64,000 bases of DNA from an uncultured Bacteroidales bacterium. Its GTDB lineage: Bacteria; Bacteroidota; Bacteroidia; Bacteroidales; Marinilabiliaceae. The translations under genes were made by a program, and so were the position numbers. Under the pieces are notes generated by a model. That model did not search any database. It saw nothing but the letters and a program-made list of their open reading frames with translations, and was not told where the DNA came from. The first letter of the stretch is position 1. Every line of letters begins with the position of its first letter. Positions 35,306-44,988 of this stretch are shown here, one piece after another. Location of the stretch: contig CAKUVM010000005.1 in assembly GCA_934699135.1 (NCBI GenBank), positions 1-64,000 on the forward strand, given 5' to 3'.

Positions 35306-36535
35306 ATGGCAAACACTAAGGAAGACAAGTGCTCCTTTTGCGGCCGCACCCGCAAGCAGGTCAACTTTCTCATAAGTGGCCTCACTGGCTTCATCTGCGA
35401 AAATTGCGTGGAGCAGGCCCACCAGATTGTGCAGGAGGCCCTGAAGCAGGCCGGCCACGCCGAGGTGGCCAAACTCAAGCTGCGCAAACCGCAGGAGATA
35501 AAGGAGTATCTTGACGAGTACGTGATTGGCCAGGACGAGGCCAAGAAATACCTCTCCGTGGCCGTATATAACCACTACAAGAGGCTCATGCACAATGATG
35601 ACGCCGATGGCGTGGAGCTGGAGAAGTCAAACATCATCATGGTGGGAGACACCGGCACGGGCAAGACGCTCATGGCGCGCACCATAGCCAAGCTGCTCGA
35701 CGTGCCCTTCACCATCGTAGACGCCACCGTGCTGACCGAGGCCGGATATGTGGGCGAGGACGTGGAGAGCATCCTCTCGCGCCTGCTCCAGGAGGCCGAC
35801 TACGACGTCGCGAGGGCCGAGAGGGGCATCGTCTTCATTGACGAGATTGACAAGATCGCCCGCAAGGGAGATAACCCGTCGATCACCCGCGACGTGAGCG
35901 GCGAGGGCGTGCAGCAGGGCCTGCTCAAGCTGCTGGAGGGCTCGGTGGTCAGCGTGCCGCCACAGGGGGGGCGCAAGCACCCGGAGCAGAGGCTCATCGC
36001 CGTCAACACCCGAAACATCCTCTTCATTTGCGGAGGCGCGTTCGACGGCATCCGAAACAGGATCGCGCAGAGGCTCAACTCGCGTGTCGTGGGTTATAAC
36101 TCTGACAAGGAGCGGGACAAGGTGGACTTCAACAACCTTATGCAATACATTGCGCCGCAAGACCTCAAGTCGTTTGGCCTCATCCCCGAGATCATCGGCC
36201 GCCTGCCCGTCTTGACGTCTCTGCAGCCGCTCGACCGCACTGCGCTGCGCCGCATCCTCACCGAGCCGAAAAACTCGTTGCTGAAGCAATATGCCAAGCT
36301 CTTCAAGCTTGACGGCGTAGACCTCAAGGTACCCGATGACGTCTTGGATTTCATTGTGGACAAGGCTGTTGAGTTCAAGATTGGAGCGCGCGGCCTCAGG
36401 GCCATTTGCGAGACCATCATGATGGACAAGATGTATTCCACACCCTCCACCGGAGTCTCCGAGCTGGTCATTGACCTAGACTATGCCAAGGAGCGCATCA
36501 GCCACCTGAGCGCGGCTCGCCTCAAAGAGGGATAG
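35306..36535 (+). CDS. clpX: ATP-dependent Clp protease ATP-binding subunit ClpX
   Basis: This 409-residue AAA+ unfoldase has an N-terminal four-cysteine zinc finger (CSFCGRTRKQ and CENC), Walker A (GDTGTGKT), Walker B (GIVFIDEIDKIA) and sensor regions. The IGF-like loop that docks on ClpP lies in the RLNSRVVGYNS area. Substrates are recognised and fed into ClpP. It follows clpP by 153 bases, separated by a terminator-like hairpin. Confidence 0.96.
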   Translation: MANTKEDKCSFCGRTRKQVNFLISGLTGFICENCVEQAHQIVQEALKQAGHAEVAKLKLRKPQEIKEYLDEYVIGQDEAKKYLSVAVYNHYKRLMHNDDADGVELEKSNIIMVGDTGTGKTLMARTIAKLLDVPFTIVDATVLTEAGYVGEDVESILSRLLQEADYDVARAERGIVFIDEIDKIARKGDNPSITRDVSGEGVQQGLLKLLEGSVVSVPPQGGRKHPEQRLIAVNTRNILFICGGAFDGIRNRIAQRLNSRVVGYNSDKERDKVDFNNLMQYIAPQDLKSFGLIPEIIGRLPVLTSLQPLDRTALRRILTEPKNSLLKQYAKLFKLDGVDLKVPDDVLDFIVDKAVEFKIGARGLRAICETIMMDKMYSTPSTGVSELVIDLDYAKERISHLSAARLKEG

Positions 36536-36644
36536 CCCGGGACATAACGCCAAAATGTCAGCCTGTGCCGCGCTGGTGCGCCTTTTTGTCACACAAACGG
36601 TGACGGCTGCAAAAATGGCATGATATTAGACACACGGGCAGAAT

Positions 36645-36674
36645 CACCCCCACCCCCACCACCACCACCACATT
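36645..36674 (+). repeat. C-rich CA tract just before lon
   Basis: The bases before the lon ATG (36679) read as repeated CACCCCC and CCA units, ending four bases before the start. The template strand is thus a run of G-tracts and GGT repeats, which can form unusual structure. It lies within what should be the lon leader or promoter. Function unknown. Confidence 0.6.
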
Positions 36675-36678
36675 CAGA

Positions 36679-39162
36679 ATGAGCGATAACAGCAAAAGCA
36701 AGAAGATAAAAAAGATGACTCCCGAAGACGAGCTCTGCGAGGCCATGGGCTCTCACGGGGCGTCTTTCGTCTTGGGCAAGCTGCCCCAGCGCACTTCGCT
36801 GCCCAAGGAGCTGCCGGTCATGGCGTTGCGCAACGCTGTCCTGTTCCCGGGCACGGTGCTGCCCATCTCGGTGGGCAGGCCCAAGTCCAAAGCCCTAATT
36901 GACCATGTGGGCCACTCGCACGGCGTCTTGGTGGCCGCCACTCAGAAAAATAAGGAGGATGAGGACCCGGGCATAGACGGACTGAACAAGGTGGGCGTCA
37001 CGGCGCGCATTGTCAAGGTCATAACCATGCCGGACAATACGCTAACGGTCATCTTGAGCGGCATTGAGAGGGTTGACCTGCTGGAGCAGACCGCCTCCGA
37101 GCCCTACCTCATGTCCACCATCAAGAGGTCTCGCGAGACCAGGGCGCCCGAGGCGCAGTCCGAGAGGCTGTCCGCGCTCGTCTGCACCCTCAAAGACAAA
37201 GCCGCCGAGGTGTTCCGTCTCATGGACTCCGCCCCGGCCGAGGCCAGCGTGGCCATACGCAACATTGACGACAGCTCATTCCTCGTCAACTTCGTCTCCT
37301 CCAACCTCGATGTGCCCGTCAAGGACAAACTGCAGATCCTCAACAGCTCCAACATATACGCCAGGGCCGAGGCCCTGCTCTGCATCGTGGAGAGGCAGCT
37401 CCAGTTCCTCCAGCTCAAAGACGACATCCAGTCCAAGGCCCGTCAGGGCATAGACCGTCAGCAGCGCGAGTATATGCTCCACGAGATGACCCGCACCATA
37501 CAAGACGAGCTGGGAGACAACCCGCAAGACGCCCTCGTGGCCAAATATCGCAAAGAGGCCGAGGGCAAGGTGTGGCCCAAGGAGGCCAAGGAGGCCTTTG
37601 AGAAGGAACTGGACAAATTCTCGCGCCTCAACTCAAACTCCGCCGAATACGGCATCGTGCAGAACTATCTCGACGTGATGGTAAGCCTGCCGTGGGGCAA
37701 ATATAGCAATGACAATCTCGACCTGGACAGGGCAGAGGAGGTGCTCAACTCGCGCCACTATGGACTGGAGAAGGTGAAGGAGAGAATTTTGGAGCATCTG
37801 GCCGTGCTGAAGCTCAAGGGCGACCTCAAAAGCCCCATTCTCTGTCTCTACGGCCCCCCAGGCGTGGGCAAGACCTCGCTCGGCAAGAGCGTGGCCGAGG
37901 CCCTGGGCCGCAAGTATGTGCGGATGTCGCTCGGCGGGTTACATGACGAGGCCGAGATCCGCGGCCACAGGCGGACGTACATTGGCGCCATGCCCGGCCG
38001 AATCATTGAGGGCATCAAGAACGCCGGCACATCTAACCCGGTCTTCATACTTGATGAGATTGACAAGGTCAGCGCCGACTATCACGGCGACCCCGCGTCG
38101 GCCCTCCTGGAGGTCCTCGACCCGGAGCAAAACTCCACGTTCCACGACAATTTCCTAGACCTGGACTACGACCTATCCAAGGTCATGTTCATCGCCACAG
38201 CGAACAACGTGGGGGCAATCTCCGGCCCGCTGCTGGACAGGATGGAGCTCATCCCCGTAGACGGTTACCTGATGGAGGAGAAAGTGGAGATCGCCAAGCG
38301 CCACCTCCTGCCCAAGGAGAAAGAGGCGCATGGCCTCAAACCCGACGCGTTCTCCCTGAATGACGACGTCATCACCTACGTCATTGACAAATACACCCGC
38401 GAGAGCGGCGTGCGCAACCTTGACAAGGTCTTGGCGCAAATATGCCGAAAAGTGGCGTTGCGCGTGGCCAAGGGGCAAGAGGCGGGGACGACTGACATGA
38501 CCAAGGACGAGGTCAAGAAACTGCTAGGCAACGAGAAGTATGACCGAGACACCTGGCATGACGACTTGCGCGCCGGCGTGGTGACGGGTCTGGCCTGGAC
38601 GGCCGTGGGCGGCGAGATTCTCTTTGTTGAGTGCGCCGCCAGCAAAGGCAAGGGCAAAGTGACGCTCACGGGCAACCTTGGCGACGTGATGAAAGAGTCC
38701 GCCATCTTGGCCTTGGAGTATGTCCGCTCCAACGCCGGGCTCTTTGGCCTCGAGGGCGTCGATTTCGACAATATGAGCTTCCACATCCACGTGCCCGAGG
38801 GCGCTGTGCCAAAAGACGGGCCCTCGGCCGGCATCACCATGGTGACGGCCATCGTCTCGGCTCTCACGGGCAGGAGGGTCAAAAAACGCGTGGCCATGAC
38901 GGGCGAGATAACCCTCCGCGGCATGGTGCTGCCCGTGGGCGGGATAACGGAGAAGATCTTGGCCGCCAAGAGGGCGGGGATAACAGACATTATCCTTTGC
39001 AAAGAGAACCGTAAGGACATAGAGGAGATCAAGAAAGAATATGTGGAGGGTCTCACGTTCCACTACGTCAAGCACATTCACGAGGTCATAGAGGCGGCCT
39101 TGGAGGCCGCGCCGACCGACACCCCCGCGGTGGCCGGAGTTGAAGACCCGAAGAAAGATTAA
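36679..39162 (+). CDS. lon: ATP-dependent protease Lon
   Basis: This 827-residue protein has the N-terminal LON substrate-binding domain (from PVMALRNAVLFPGTVLPI), an AAA+ module with Walker A (GPPGVGKTS) and Walker B (PVFILDEIDKVS), and the C-terminal protease domain. The catalytic Ser716 lies in PKDGPSAGITM and the Lys in the GGITEKILAAKRAGI region. It degrades misfolded and regulatory proteins in the cytoplasm. Length and motifs are complete. It follows clpX by 143 bases. The C-terminal tail is short and acidic. Confidence 0.97.
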   Translation: MSDNSKSKKIKKMTPEDELCEAMGSHGASFVLGKLPQRTSLPKELPVMALRNAVLFPGTVLPISVGRPKSKALIDHVGHSHGVLVAATQKNKEDEDPGIDGLNKVGVTARIVKVITMPDNTLTVILSGIERVDLLEQTASEPYLMSTIKRSRETRAPEAQSERLSALVCTLKDKAAEVFRLMDSAPAEASVAIRNIDDSSFLVNFVSSNLDVPVKDKLQILNSSNIYARAEALLCIVERQLQFLQLKDDIQSKARQGIDRQQREYMLHEMTRTIQDELGDNPQDALVAKYRKEAEGKVWPKEAKEAFEKELDKFSRLNSNSAEYGIVQNYLDVMVSLPWGKYSNDNLDLDRAEEVLNSRHYGLEKVKERILEHLAVLKLKGDLKSPILCLYGPPGVGKTSLGKSVAEALGRKYVRMSLGGLHDEAEIRGHRRTYIGAMPGRIIEGIKNAGTSNPVFILDEIDKVSADYHGDPASALLEVLDPEQNSTFHDNFLDLDYDLSKVMFIATANNVGAISGPLLDRMELIPVDGYLMEEKVEIAKRHLLPKEKEAHGLKPDAFSLNDDVITYVIDKYTRESGVRNLDKVLAQICRKVALRVAKGQEAGTTDMTKDEVKKLLGNEKYDRDTWHDDLRAGVVTGLAWTAVGGEILFVECAASKGKGKVTLTGNLGDVMKESAILALEYVRSNAGLFGLEGVDFDNMSFHIHVPEGAVPKDGPSAGITMVTAIVSALTGRRVKKRVAMTGEITLRGMVLPVGGITEKILAAKRAGITDIILCKENRKDIEEIKKEYVEGLTFHYVKHIHEVIEAALEAAPTDTPAVAGVEDPKKD

Positions 39163-39177
39163 GCAACAAAGACAAAA

Positions 39178-39543
39178 ATGGTAGAGATAAAGAACGCCCT
39201 CGTCAACACTGTTGTGGAGGGCATGCGCGACAAGAAGGGGCACAACATCTGCGTTCTGGATCTGCGCGGCATAGACGGCGCCAGCGCCGACTTCTACGTC
39301 ATTTGCGATGGCAGCTCAAACACACAGGTCGAGGCTATCGCAGACTCAATTGAGGACACCGTCCGCGAGACTCTGGGCGAGAAGCCGCTGCACTACGAGG
39401 GGCGCGCCAACGCCGAGTGGATTCTGATAGACTATCACGACGTGGTGGCCCACGTCTTCTTGCCCAGGCAGAGGGAGTTCTATAACCTTGAGGGCCTCTG
39501 GTCAGACGCCAAGCGAGACGACCTGCCCGATGACGGCGAATGA
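39178..39543 (+). CDS. rsfS: Ribosome silencing factor RsfS (Iojap family)
   Basis: This 121-residue Iojap/YbeB protein has the family core: ADFYVICDGSSNTQVEAIADSI and WILIDYHDVVAHVF, ending in FYNLEGLWSDAK. It binds L14 on the large subunit and prevents subunit joining in stationary phase. It lies 15 bases after lon and 55 before ftsH, so lon-rsfS-ftsH probably form one operon linking translation silencing to proteolysis. Confidence 0.95.
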   Translation: MVEIKNALVNTVVEGMRDKKGHNICVLDLRGIDGASADFYVICDGSSNTQVEAIADSIEDTVRETLGEKPLHYEGRANAEWILIDYHDVVAHVFLPRQREFYNLEGLWSDAKRDDLPDDGE

Positions 39544-39598
39544 GGCCCTCCCCTAAATAAAGAAACCAAAGCAAACCATCTTTTAAACTCAAGACCCA

Positions 39599-41608
39599 AT
39601 GGCCGACACGAAAGGAAAAAAGGGCAAAAGCCCCATAGCCTTCAATCCCTACTGGATTTACGGCTTGGTGGCCGTGGCTCTCATTGTCATCAGCACCATG
39701 GGGCTAGGCAGCACGCCGCACAGCCTGTCTTACAGCCGCTTTGAGCAAGAGCTGCTGGGCAGGCAAGGCGTGGAGAAGATTGTGGTGGTCCGCAACGACC
39801 TGCAGGCTGAAGTGACCCTGGTGGCAGACTCTGTGGAAAACTACAAGAATCTCTTCATGTCCAACGCCCCCGTACCCGTCAAGGGACCGCACTTTGTGGT
39901 GGATCTGCCGTCAATAGACAGTTTCGAGGCTAGCCGCAAAGCCGCTGAGAAAGCCACCAACAGGCCCATCCCGGTGTTCTATGAGCAGCGGAGCGATTTC
40001 TTGGGAGGAGCCATGATGTTCATCTGGCCGCTCCTCTTCTTCGGAATCCTCTATTTCTTCATGTTCAGGCGCATGGGCGGAGGCTCCAGCGTGTTCAACG
40101 TGGGCTCGTCAAAGGCCAAGGAGGTGGGCAAAGACACCACCGTGAACGTCACGTTCAAAGACGTGGCGGGGCTTGACGGGGCCAAGCAGGAGCTTGAAGA
40201 GATAGTGGAGTTCCTGCGCCATCCTGACAAATATACCGAGTTGGGCGGCAAGATTCCCAAGGGCGCGCTTCTCGTCGGCCCTCCTGGCACTGGCAAGACG
40301 CTCCTGGCCAAGGCCGTGGCGGGCGAGGCGGGGGTGCCTTTCTTCTCCATGTCAGGCTCCGACTTCGTTGAGATGTTTGTGGGCGTGGGCGCCAGCCGCG
40401 TGCGCGACCTCTTCAAGAAGGCCAAGGACCGCGCGCCAAGCATCATCTTCATTGACGAGATCGACGCCATTGGCCGCGCGCGTGGCCGAAACTCCGGCTA
40501 CGGGTCAAACGAGGAGCGGGAGAACACCCTCAACCAGCTCCTGACGGAGATGGACGGTTTCGGCAGCAACACGGGCGTGATCATCCTCGCGGCCACCAAC
40601 AGGGCCGAGATTCTTGACCGCGCGCTGCTGCGCGCAGGGCGCTTCGACCGCCAGATTCAGGTTGAGTTGCCAGACATTCACGAGCGCGAGGCCATATTCG
40701 ACGTGCACCTTCGCCCGCTCAAGCTGGCCCCGGACTTCGACCGGTCTTTCCTCGCCAAGCTGACCCCGGGCTTCTCCGGGGCCGACATAGCCAACGTGTG
40801 CAACGAGGCCGCGCTGACCGCCGCCCGCAAGGGCAAGAAATTTGTAGAAAAGCAAGACTTCCTAGATGCCGTAGACCGCATCGTGGGCGGTCTGGAACGT
40901 AAAAACAGCATCATGACCACCGAGGAGCGCAAGACCATAGCCTGCCACGAGGCCGGCCACGCCACGGTGAGCTGGCTGCTTGAGTTCGCTAATCCGCTCG
41001 TGAAGGTGACCATAGTGCCGCGCGGCAAGGCCTTGGGCGCGGCGTGGTATCAGCCAGAGGAAAGGCAGCTCACCACCAAGGCCCACCTCCTCGATGACAT
41101 ATGCTCAGTCCTTGGGGGGCGAGCCGCGGAAGACCTCACCTTTGGCCAAGTGGGCACGGGCGCGCTAAACGACCTGGAGAAAGCCAACAAGCAGGCCTAT
41201 GCCATGGTGACATATTACGGCATGAGCGACAAACTGCCCAATGTCTGCTACTACGACTCCACCGGCCAGCAAGACTACGCCCTCCGCGCCCCTTATTCTG
41301 AGGAGAGGGCCATGATAATTGACCAGGAAGTCTCCGCCATCATAGATCAGCAATATGAACGGGCAAAGGAGATCCTTCGCGAGAATGCCGATAAGCACCA
41401 CCAACTGGCCGAGCTGCTGCTGGAGCGCGAGGTGATATTCACCGAAGACGTAGAGCGGATCTTCGGCCCGCGCCCATGGAAAAAACGCGAAGACGAATTG
41501 GCGGAGGAGAAGGCTTCTGCCAAAGAGGCCAAGCAGCAGGCCGACGCCAAACCGCAAGAGGGTGAGGCGGCTAAGCCTGCGGCCGCCGATGCGGGCAAGG
41601 AAGCTTGA
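39599..41608 (+). CDS. ftsH: ATP-dependent zinc metalloprotease FtsH
   Basis: This 669-residue protein has two membrane helices (about residues 16-38 and 138-158), an AAA+ domain with Walker A (GPPGTGKT), Walker B (SIIFIDEIDAIG) and the SRH (AILDRALLRAGRFDRQ-like), then a zinc protease domain with HEAGH near residue 450. It degrades membrane and cytoplasmic proteins. The C-terminal 60 residues are rich in Ala, Glu and Lys, a low-complexity tail. Last gene of the proteostasis run. Confidence 0.96.
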   Translation: MADTKGKKGKSPIAFNPYWIYGLVAVALIVISTMGLGSTPHSLSYSRFEQELLGRQGVEKIVVVRNDLQAEVTLVADSVENYKNLFMSNAPVPVKGPHFVVDLPSIDSFEASRKAAEKATNRPIPVFYEQRSDFLGGAMMFIWPLLFFGILYFFMFRRMGGGSSVFNVGSSKAKEVGKDTTVNVTFKDVAGLDGAKQELEEIVEFLRHPDKYTELGGKIPKGALLVGPPGTGKTLLAKAVAGEAGVPFFSMSGSDFVEMFVGVGASRVRDLFKKAKDRAPSIIFIDEIDAIGRARGRNSGYGSNEERENTLNQLLTEMDGFGSNTGVIILAATNRAEILDRALLRAGRFDRQIQVELPDIHEREAIFDVHLRPLKLAPDFDRSFLAKLTPGFSGADIANVCNEAALTAARKGKKFVEKQDFLDAVDRIVGGLERKNSIMTTEERKTIACHEAGHATVSWLLEFANPLVKVTIVPRGKALGAAWYQPEERQLTTKAHLLDDICSVLGGRAAEDLTFGQVGTGALNDLEKANKQAYAMVTYYGMSDKLPNVCYYDSTGQQDYALRAPYSEERAMIIDQEVSAIIDQQYERAKEILRENADKHHQLAELLLEREVIFTEDVERIFGPRPWKKREDELAEEKASAKEAKQQADAKPQEGEAAKPAAADAGKEA

Positions 41609-41634
41609 CCATGCGCCACGCCAAAGTGTCGCGA

Positions 41635-41675
41635 CGAGGCCGCGCCGCTCTGTCTTCAGGGGTGGCGCGGCCTCG
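41635..41675 (+). terminator. Strong hairpin after ftsH
   Basis: CGAGGCCGCGCC (41635-41646) and GGCGCGGCCTCG (41664-41675) form a perfect 12-base stem. The sequence after it, CTGTGTTTC, is only moderately T-rich, but the position 27 bases after ftsH fits termination. Confidence 0.6.
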
Positions 41676-41724
41676 CTGTGTTTCATATGTCGCATTGCAT
41701 ATAAGGAGCATAATATAGGGAATT

Positions 41725-44043
41725 ATGAGAACAAGACTAGCGGCCATGGCCATAACGGCGGCTCTGGCCATGACGGCAGGCCCGTCGGCCTCCGTGGCGC
41801 AGATCGCCGGCAGGGAGACTTTTTCTGTCGGAAACAAGGCTTTTTTGCTCAATGGGAAACCGTTTGTGGTGAAAGCCGCCGAGCTGCACTACCCGCGCAT
41901 TCCTCGCCCCTATTGGCGGCATAGGATAAAAATGTGCAAGGCGTTAGGAATGAACACAATTTGCCTATACGTCTTTTGGAACGCGCATGAGCGGCGCGAA
42001 GGCCAGTTCGATTTCTCCGGCAATTTGGACGTGGCCGAGTTTTGCCGCATAGCCAAGAGTGAGGGGATGTACGTAATCATCCGTCCCGGACCCTATGTGT
42101 GCGCCGAGTGGGAGATGGGCGGGTTGCCTTGGTGGCTGCTGAAAAAGAAAGACGTAAGGTTGCGTGAGCGAGACCCTTATTTCATGTCCAAGGTAGGGGC
42201 TTTTGAGCGTGAGGTGGGTCGTCAGTTGTCCGGGTTGACCATTCAAAACGGGGGGCCGATCATAATGGTGCAGGTGGAAAACGAATATGGCTCCTATGGC
42301 CAAGACCGGGACTATGTCTCCGCCATCCGCGACACCATCCGCCGCGTGGGGTTCGATGGCGTGGAGTTGTTTCAGTGCGATTGGTCGTCAAACTTCACCC
42401 TCAACGGGTTGGATGACCTGACGTGGACCCTGAACTTTGGCACTGGGGCGGACATTGATGCCGAATTCCGTCCCCTCAAACTCTTGCGCCCCGATGCTCC
42501 GCTGATGTGCAGCGAATTTTGGAGCGGATGGTTTGACAAATGGGGCGCGCGCCATGAGACAAGGCCCGCGGCGGACATGACGGACGGCATTGACCAGATG
42601 CTGAGCCGCAACATCAGCTTCTCGCTATATATGACCCACGGCGGAACCAGCTTTGGCCATTGGGCGGGAGCCAATACGCCTGGCTTCCAGCCCGACGTGA
42701 CAAGCTATGACTATGACGCGCCCATCAGTGAGCAAGGCCTCCCCACGCCAAAATTCTTTGCGCTGCGAGAAGTGATGGCCAAGCACAACGGAGGTATGCC
42801 CCTGCCACCCGTCCCCAAACCTCCACTGCCCGCGATTGAGGCGGGAAACGTCTCTTTCAACACCTTCGCGCCACTAGGGGCGGGTGTGACGGACACGTTG
42901 CGCTCCTCCGCCCCCCTCACGTTTGAGGAGGCCGACATGGGGTGGGGCGTCATGGTCTACTCCACCGCTCTCCCTCCCATCGCAGTGCCTTCCACACTCA
43001 CGGCGCTGGTTTATGACTATGCGCGCGTGTTCATTGACGACAGTCTTGTGGCCGTGATTGACCGCACGCAAGGGCAGGAGTCTGCCCAGCTGCCATCAGT
43101 CCCCCAAGGGGCCAGGCTCTCTCTGGTGGTTGAGGGCATGGGACGCGTCAACTTTGGCCGCGCCATAAAAGACCATAAGGGTTTGACCGGCGCGGCCACC
43201 GTCTCTTACAACCTCGATGGGTGCCGCGTGTCGGTCGAACCGCGCGAATGGCTGTGCGCCACCATCCCGGACGACTACGCCAACGTGCGCCGCGCCGTGG
43301 AGTCTGGCGTGCCAATAAAGGGCCAGACAAAAGGGGCAGGATATTATCGCGGAACGCTCACCGTGCGCCGCATGGGCGACACGTTTCTTGACCTTGAGGC
43401 CTTTGGCAAGGGGCAGGCCTACGTCAATGGCCACCCGCTTGGCAGGTTTTGGAACATAGGCCCGCAGCAGACGCTCTACGTGCCCGGCTGTTGGCTTCAT
43501 GAGGGAGAGAATGAGGTTGTGGTGCAAGACATTATTGGCCCCGCCGAGGCGGCCATGGCCACGTGCGGGAGGCGTCATGAGCTGGACAAACTCAATCTGC
43601 GTCCCGTGGCCCAGGGGCAGGCTCCCGACCTCACGGGCCTGCCCCCCGCCCTGGAGGCAACGTTCGCCCCAGGTAATGGCTGGCAGACTGTCACATTGCC
43701 AACGCCGGCGTCAGGTAGGTATGTTGCGCTAGTGTGCGCCGCCGCGCACGATGGCGGGGACGATGTGTCCGTGGCCGAGATGTGGCTGCGAGACGAAAGG
43801 GGAGAGCGTATCGCGAGAGACGACTGGCGGGTGGAATACGGGAGCAGCCACGTGGGCAACCACACGGCAGGCAAGGCCATAGACCTGCAAGAAAGCACAT
43901 ATTGGCAGACAAGCGGCAACTCCCCGCACGTGATGGTCATCAACATGCAGGCCGAGCGCCACATAACCGCGGTTGACTACTTGCCCCGCATGGAGGCGGG
44001 AGCCCCGGGAAGCGTGAGCGACTTCAAGATATATGTCTGGTAA
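41725..44043 (+). CDS. GH35 beta-galactosidase, exported
   Basis: This 772-residue protein has a signal peptide (ASVAQ) and a GH35 TIM barrel (AELHYPRIPRPYW, YVFWNAHE, RPGPYVCAEWEMGGLPWWL). The acid/base Glu is in QVENEYGSYG and the nucleophile Glu in MCSEFWSGWFD. Two beta-sandwich regions follow, and the last 100 or so residues resemble an F5/8 type C (discoidin) module (VEYGSSHVGNHTAGKAIDL). It should release terminal beta-galactose in the periplasm or at the surface. It stands about 9 kb downstream of the susC/D locus, beyond housekeeping genes, so a functional link with that uptake system is only a possibility. Confidence 0.93.
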   Translation: MRTRLAAMAITAALAMTAGPSASVAQIAGRETFSVGNKAFLLNGKPFVVKAAELHYPRIPRPYWRHRIKMCKALGMNTICLYVFWNAHERREGQFDFSGNLDVAEFCRIAKSEGMYVIIRPGPYVCAEWEMGGLPWWLLKKKDVRLRERDPYFMSKVGAFEREVGRQLSGLTIQNGGPIIMVQVENEYGSYGQDRDYVSAIRDTIRRVGFDGVELFQCDWSSNFTLNGLDDLTWTLNFGTGADIDAEFRPLKLLRPDAPLMCSEFWSGWFDKWGARHETRPAADMTDGIDQMLSRNISFSLYMTHGGTSFGHWAGANTPGFQPDVTSYDYDAPISEQGLPTPKFFALREVMAKHNGGMPLPPVPKPPLPAIEAGNVSFNTFAPLGAGVTDTLRSSAPLTFEEADMGWGVMVYSTALPPIAVPSTLTALVYDYARVFIDDSLVAVIDRTQGQESAQLPSVPQGARLSLVVEGMGRVNFGRAIKDHKGLTGAATVSYNLDGCRVSVEPREWLCATIPDDYANVRRAVESGVPIKGQTKGAGYYRGTLTVRRMGDTFLDLEAFGKGQAYVNGHPLGRFWNIGPQQTLYVPGCWLHEGENEVVVQDIIGPAEAAMATCGRRHELDKLNLRPVAQGQAPDLTGLPPALEATFAPGNGWQTVTLPTPASGRYVALVCAAAHDGGDDVSVAEMWLRDERGERIARDDWRVEYGSSHVGNHTAGKAIDLQESTYWQTSGNSPHVMVINMQAERHITAVDYLPRMEAGAPGSVSDFKIYVW

Positions 44044-44065
44044 ACTAATCAGGTGGTGATGACAT

Positions 44066-44875
44066 ATGGACGCTCAAGAGAACTTGCCAGACGCCCGTGC
44101 CGACGGCTGTGAGGCGAAAAGCCTAGTGAGCCGATGCGTGGAGAAAGGCACGGGGCTATATGACGCCGCCATGCGCCGCCTGCTCTCCATAAGTTGGCTC
44201 CGAACTTATTACAGAGGGGCGGATGAGTTGCTAGACACGGCGCTGCGCTCCCGCCTGCGTCTGTCCCCCTCACAGCGCGAGGCCGCCTTGGCCACGTGCG
44301 TAAGGTCGGTGGTGGGAGCCAAAGAGGCGAGCCGGCTAGCCAGAGGGCTTACGCGGCGTCACGCCTTGCGCGCCATGGTGGTGACCACGGTGTGCAGCTT
44401 GCCCCAAAATTGGGTCATGTGGCCACTCTTTGTGGTGGATATCGTGTTCTTCCAGAAAGAGGTCTTCCTGATGGCGCAGGAGCAGGAGATGATATACGGC
44501 CTCAAGACCGCCCGCGACTTTGACTACGCCGCGCTCGCCTCCGTGGCCGTCAAGATGGAGGGTACCATGCTGCGCCACAAGTTGGTTGGCTATGCCAAAC
44601 GCATTGTGGGAAAGGCCGCGCGTATGGCCGTGGAGTGGGGCTCGGCGGCCTTCCGGGGTTCGCTGCGCACCATGCTGCGGCAGGGCGTGAAATGGGCTGG
44701 CGTGATGGCCACGAGGGAGGCTCTGGACTTCACAATAGACGCCGTCGTCGTCATCCTGACGTCGGTCTTGGCCGGCCTGGTGAGCTATTCGCTCATGCTG
44801 CCTATGGGGCGCAGGCTGAGGCTTAAACTAGAGAGCGAGGCCGCTCGGGAAACGCTGGGAACGAGGAGAAAATAA
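44066..44875 (+). CDS. Membrane-associated protein of unknown function (possible EcsC/DUF697 relative)
   Basis: This 269-residue protein lacks a signal peptide. Residues 100-145 contain a hydrophobic pair of helices ending ADI-like (LPQNWVMWPLFVVDIVFFQKEVFLMAQEQEMIYG), reminiscent of the pattern of EcsC and DUF697 proteins. A second hydrophobic segment at about 225-250 (AVVVILTSVLAGLVSYSLM) may be a membrane helix. The rest is helical and rich in Arg and Lys. I do not recognise it firmly. It starts 22 bases after the GH35 stop and is probably cotranscribed, but no functional link is evident. Confidence 0.65.
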   Translation: MDAQENLPDARADGCEAKSLVSRCVEKGTGLYDAAMRRLLSISWLRTYYRGADELLDTALRSRLRLSPSQREAALATCVRSVVGAKEASRLARGLTRRHALRAMVVTTVCSLPQNWVMWPLFVVDIVFFQKEVFLMAQEQEMIYGLKTARDFDYAALASVAVKMEGTMLRHKLVGYAKRIVGKAARMAVEWGSAAFRGSLRTMLRQGVKWAGVMATREALDFTIDAVVVILTSVLAGLVSYSLMLPMGRRLRLKLESEAARETLGTRRK

Positions 44876-44977
44876 CGTGGCAGACTCATACATCACATAT
44901 GACGTTGTATTATATGTAAAAAAAACAGCCCTATGTGAACATCTTTACAAAGCTGGCGTATACGTGAGAGAATGAAA

Positions 44978-44985
44978 TACTTTTG
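44978..44985 (+). promoter_or_regulatory. -7 box TACTTTTG before leucine-rich repeat gene
   Basis: TACTTTTG matches TAnnTTTG and lies three bases before ATG 44989. No -33 element is seen. If used, the transcript would have almost no leader. It also argues that the in-frame TTG at 44983, inside the box, is not the start. Confidence 0.45.
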
Positions 44986-44988
44986 CGT

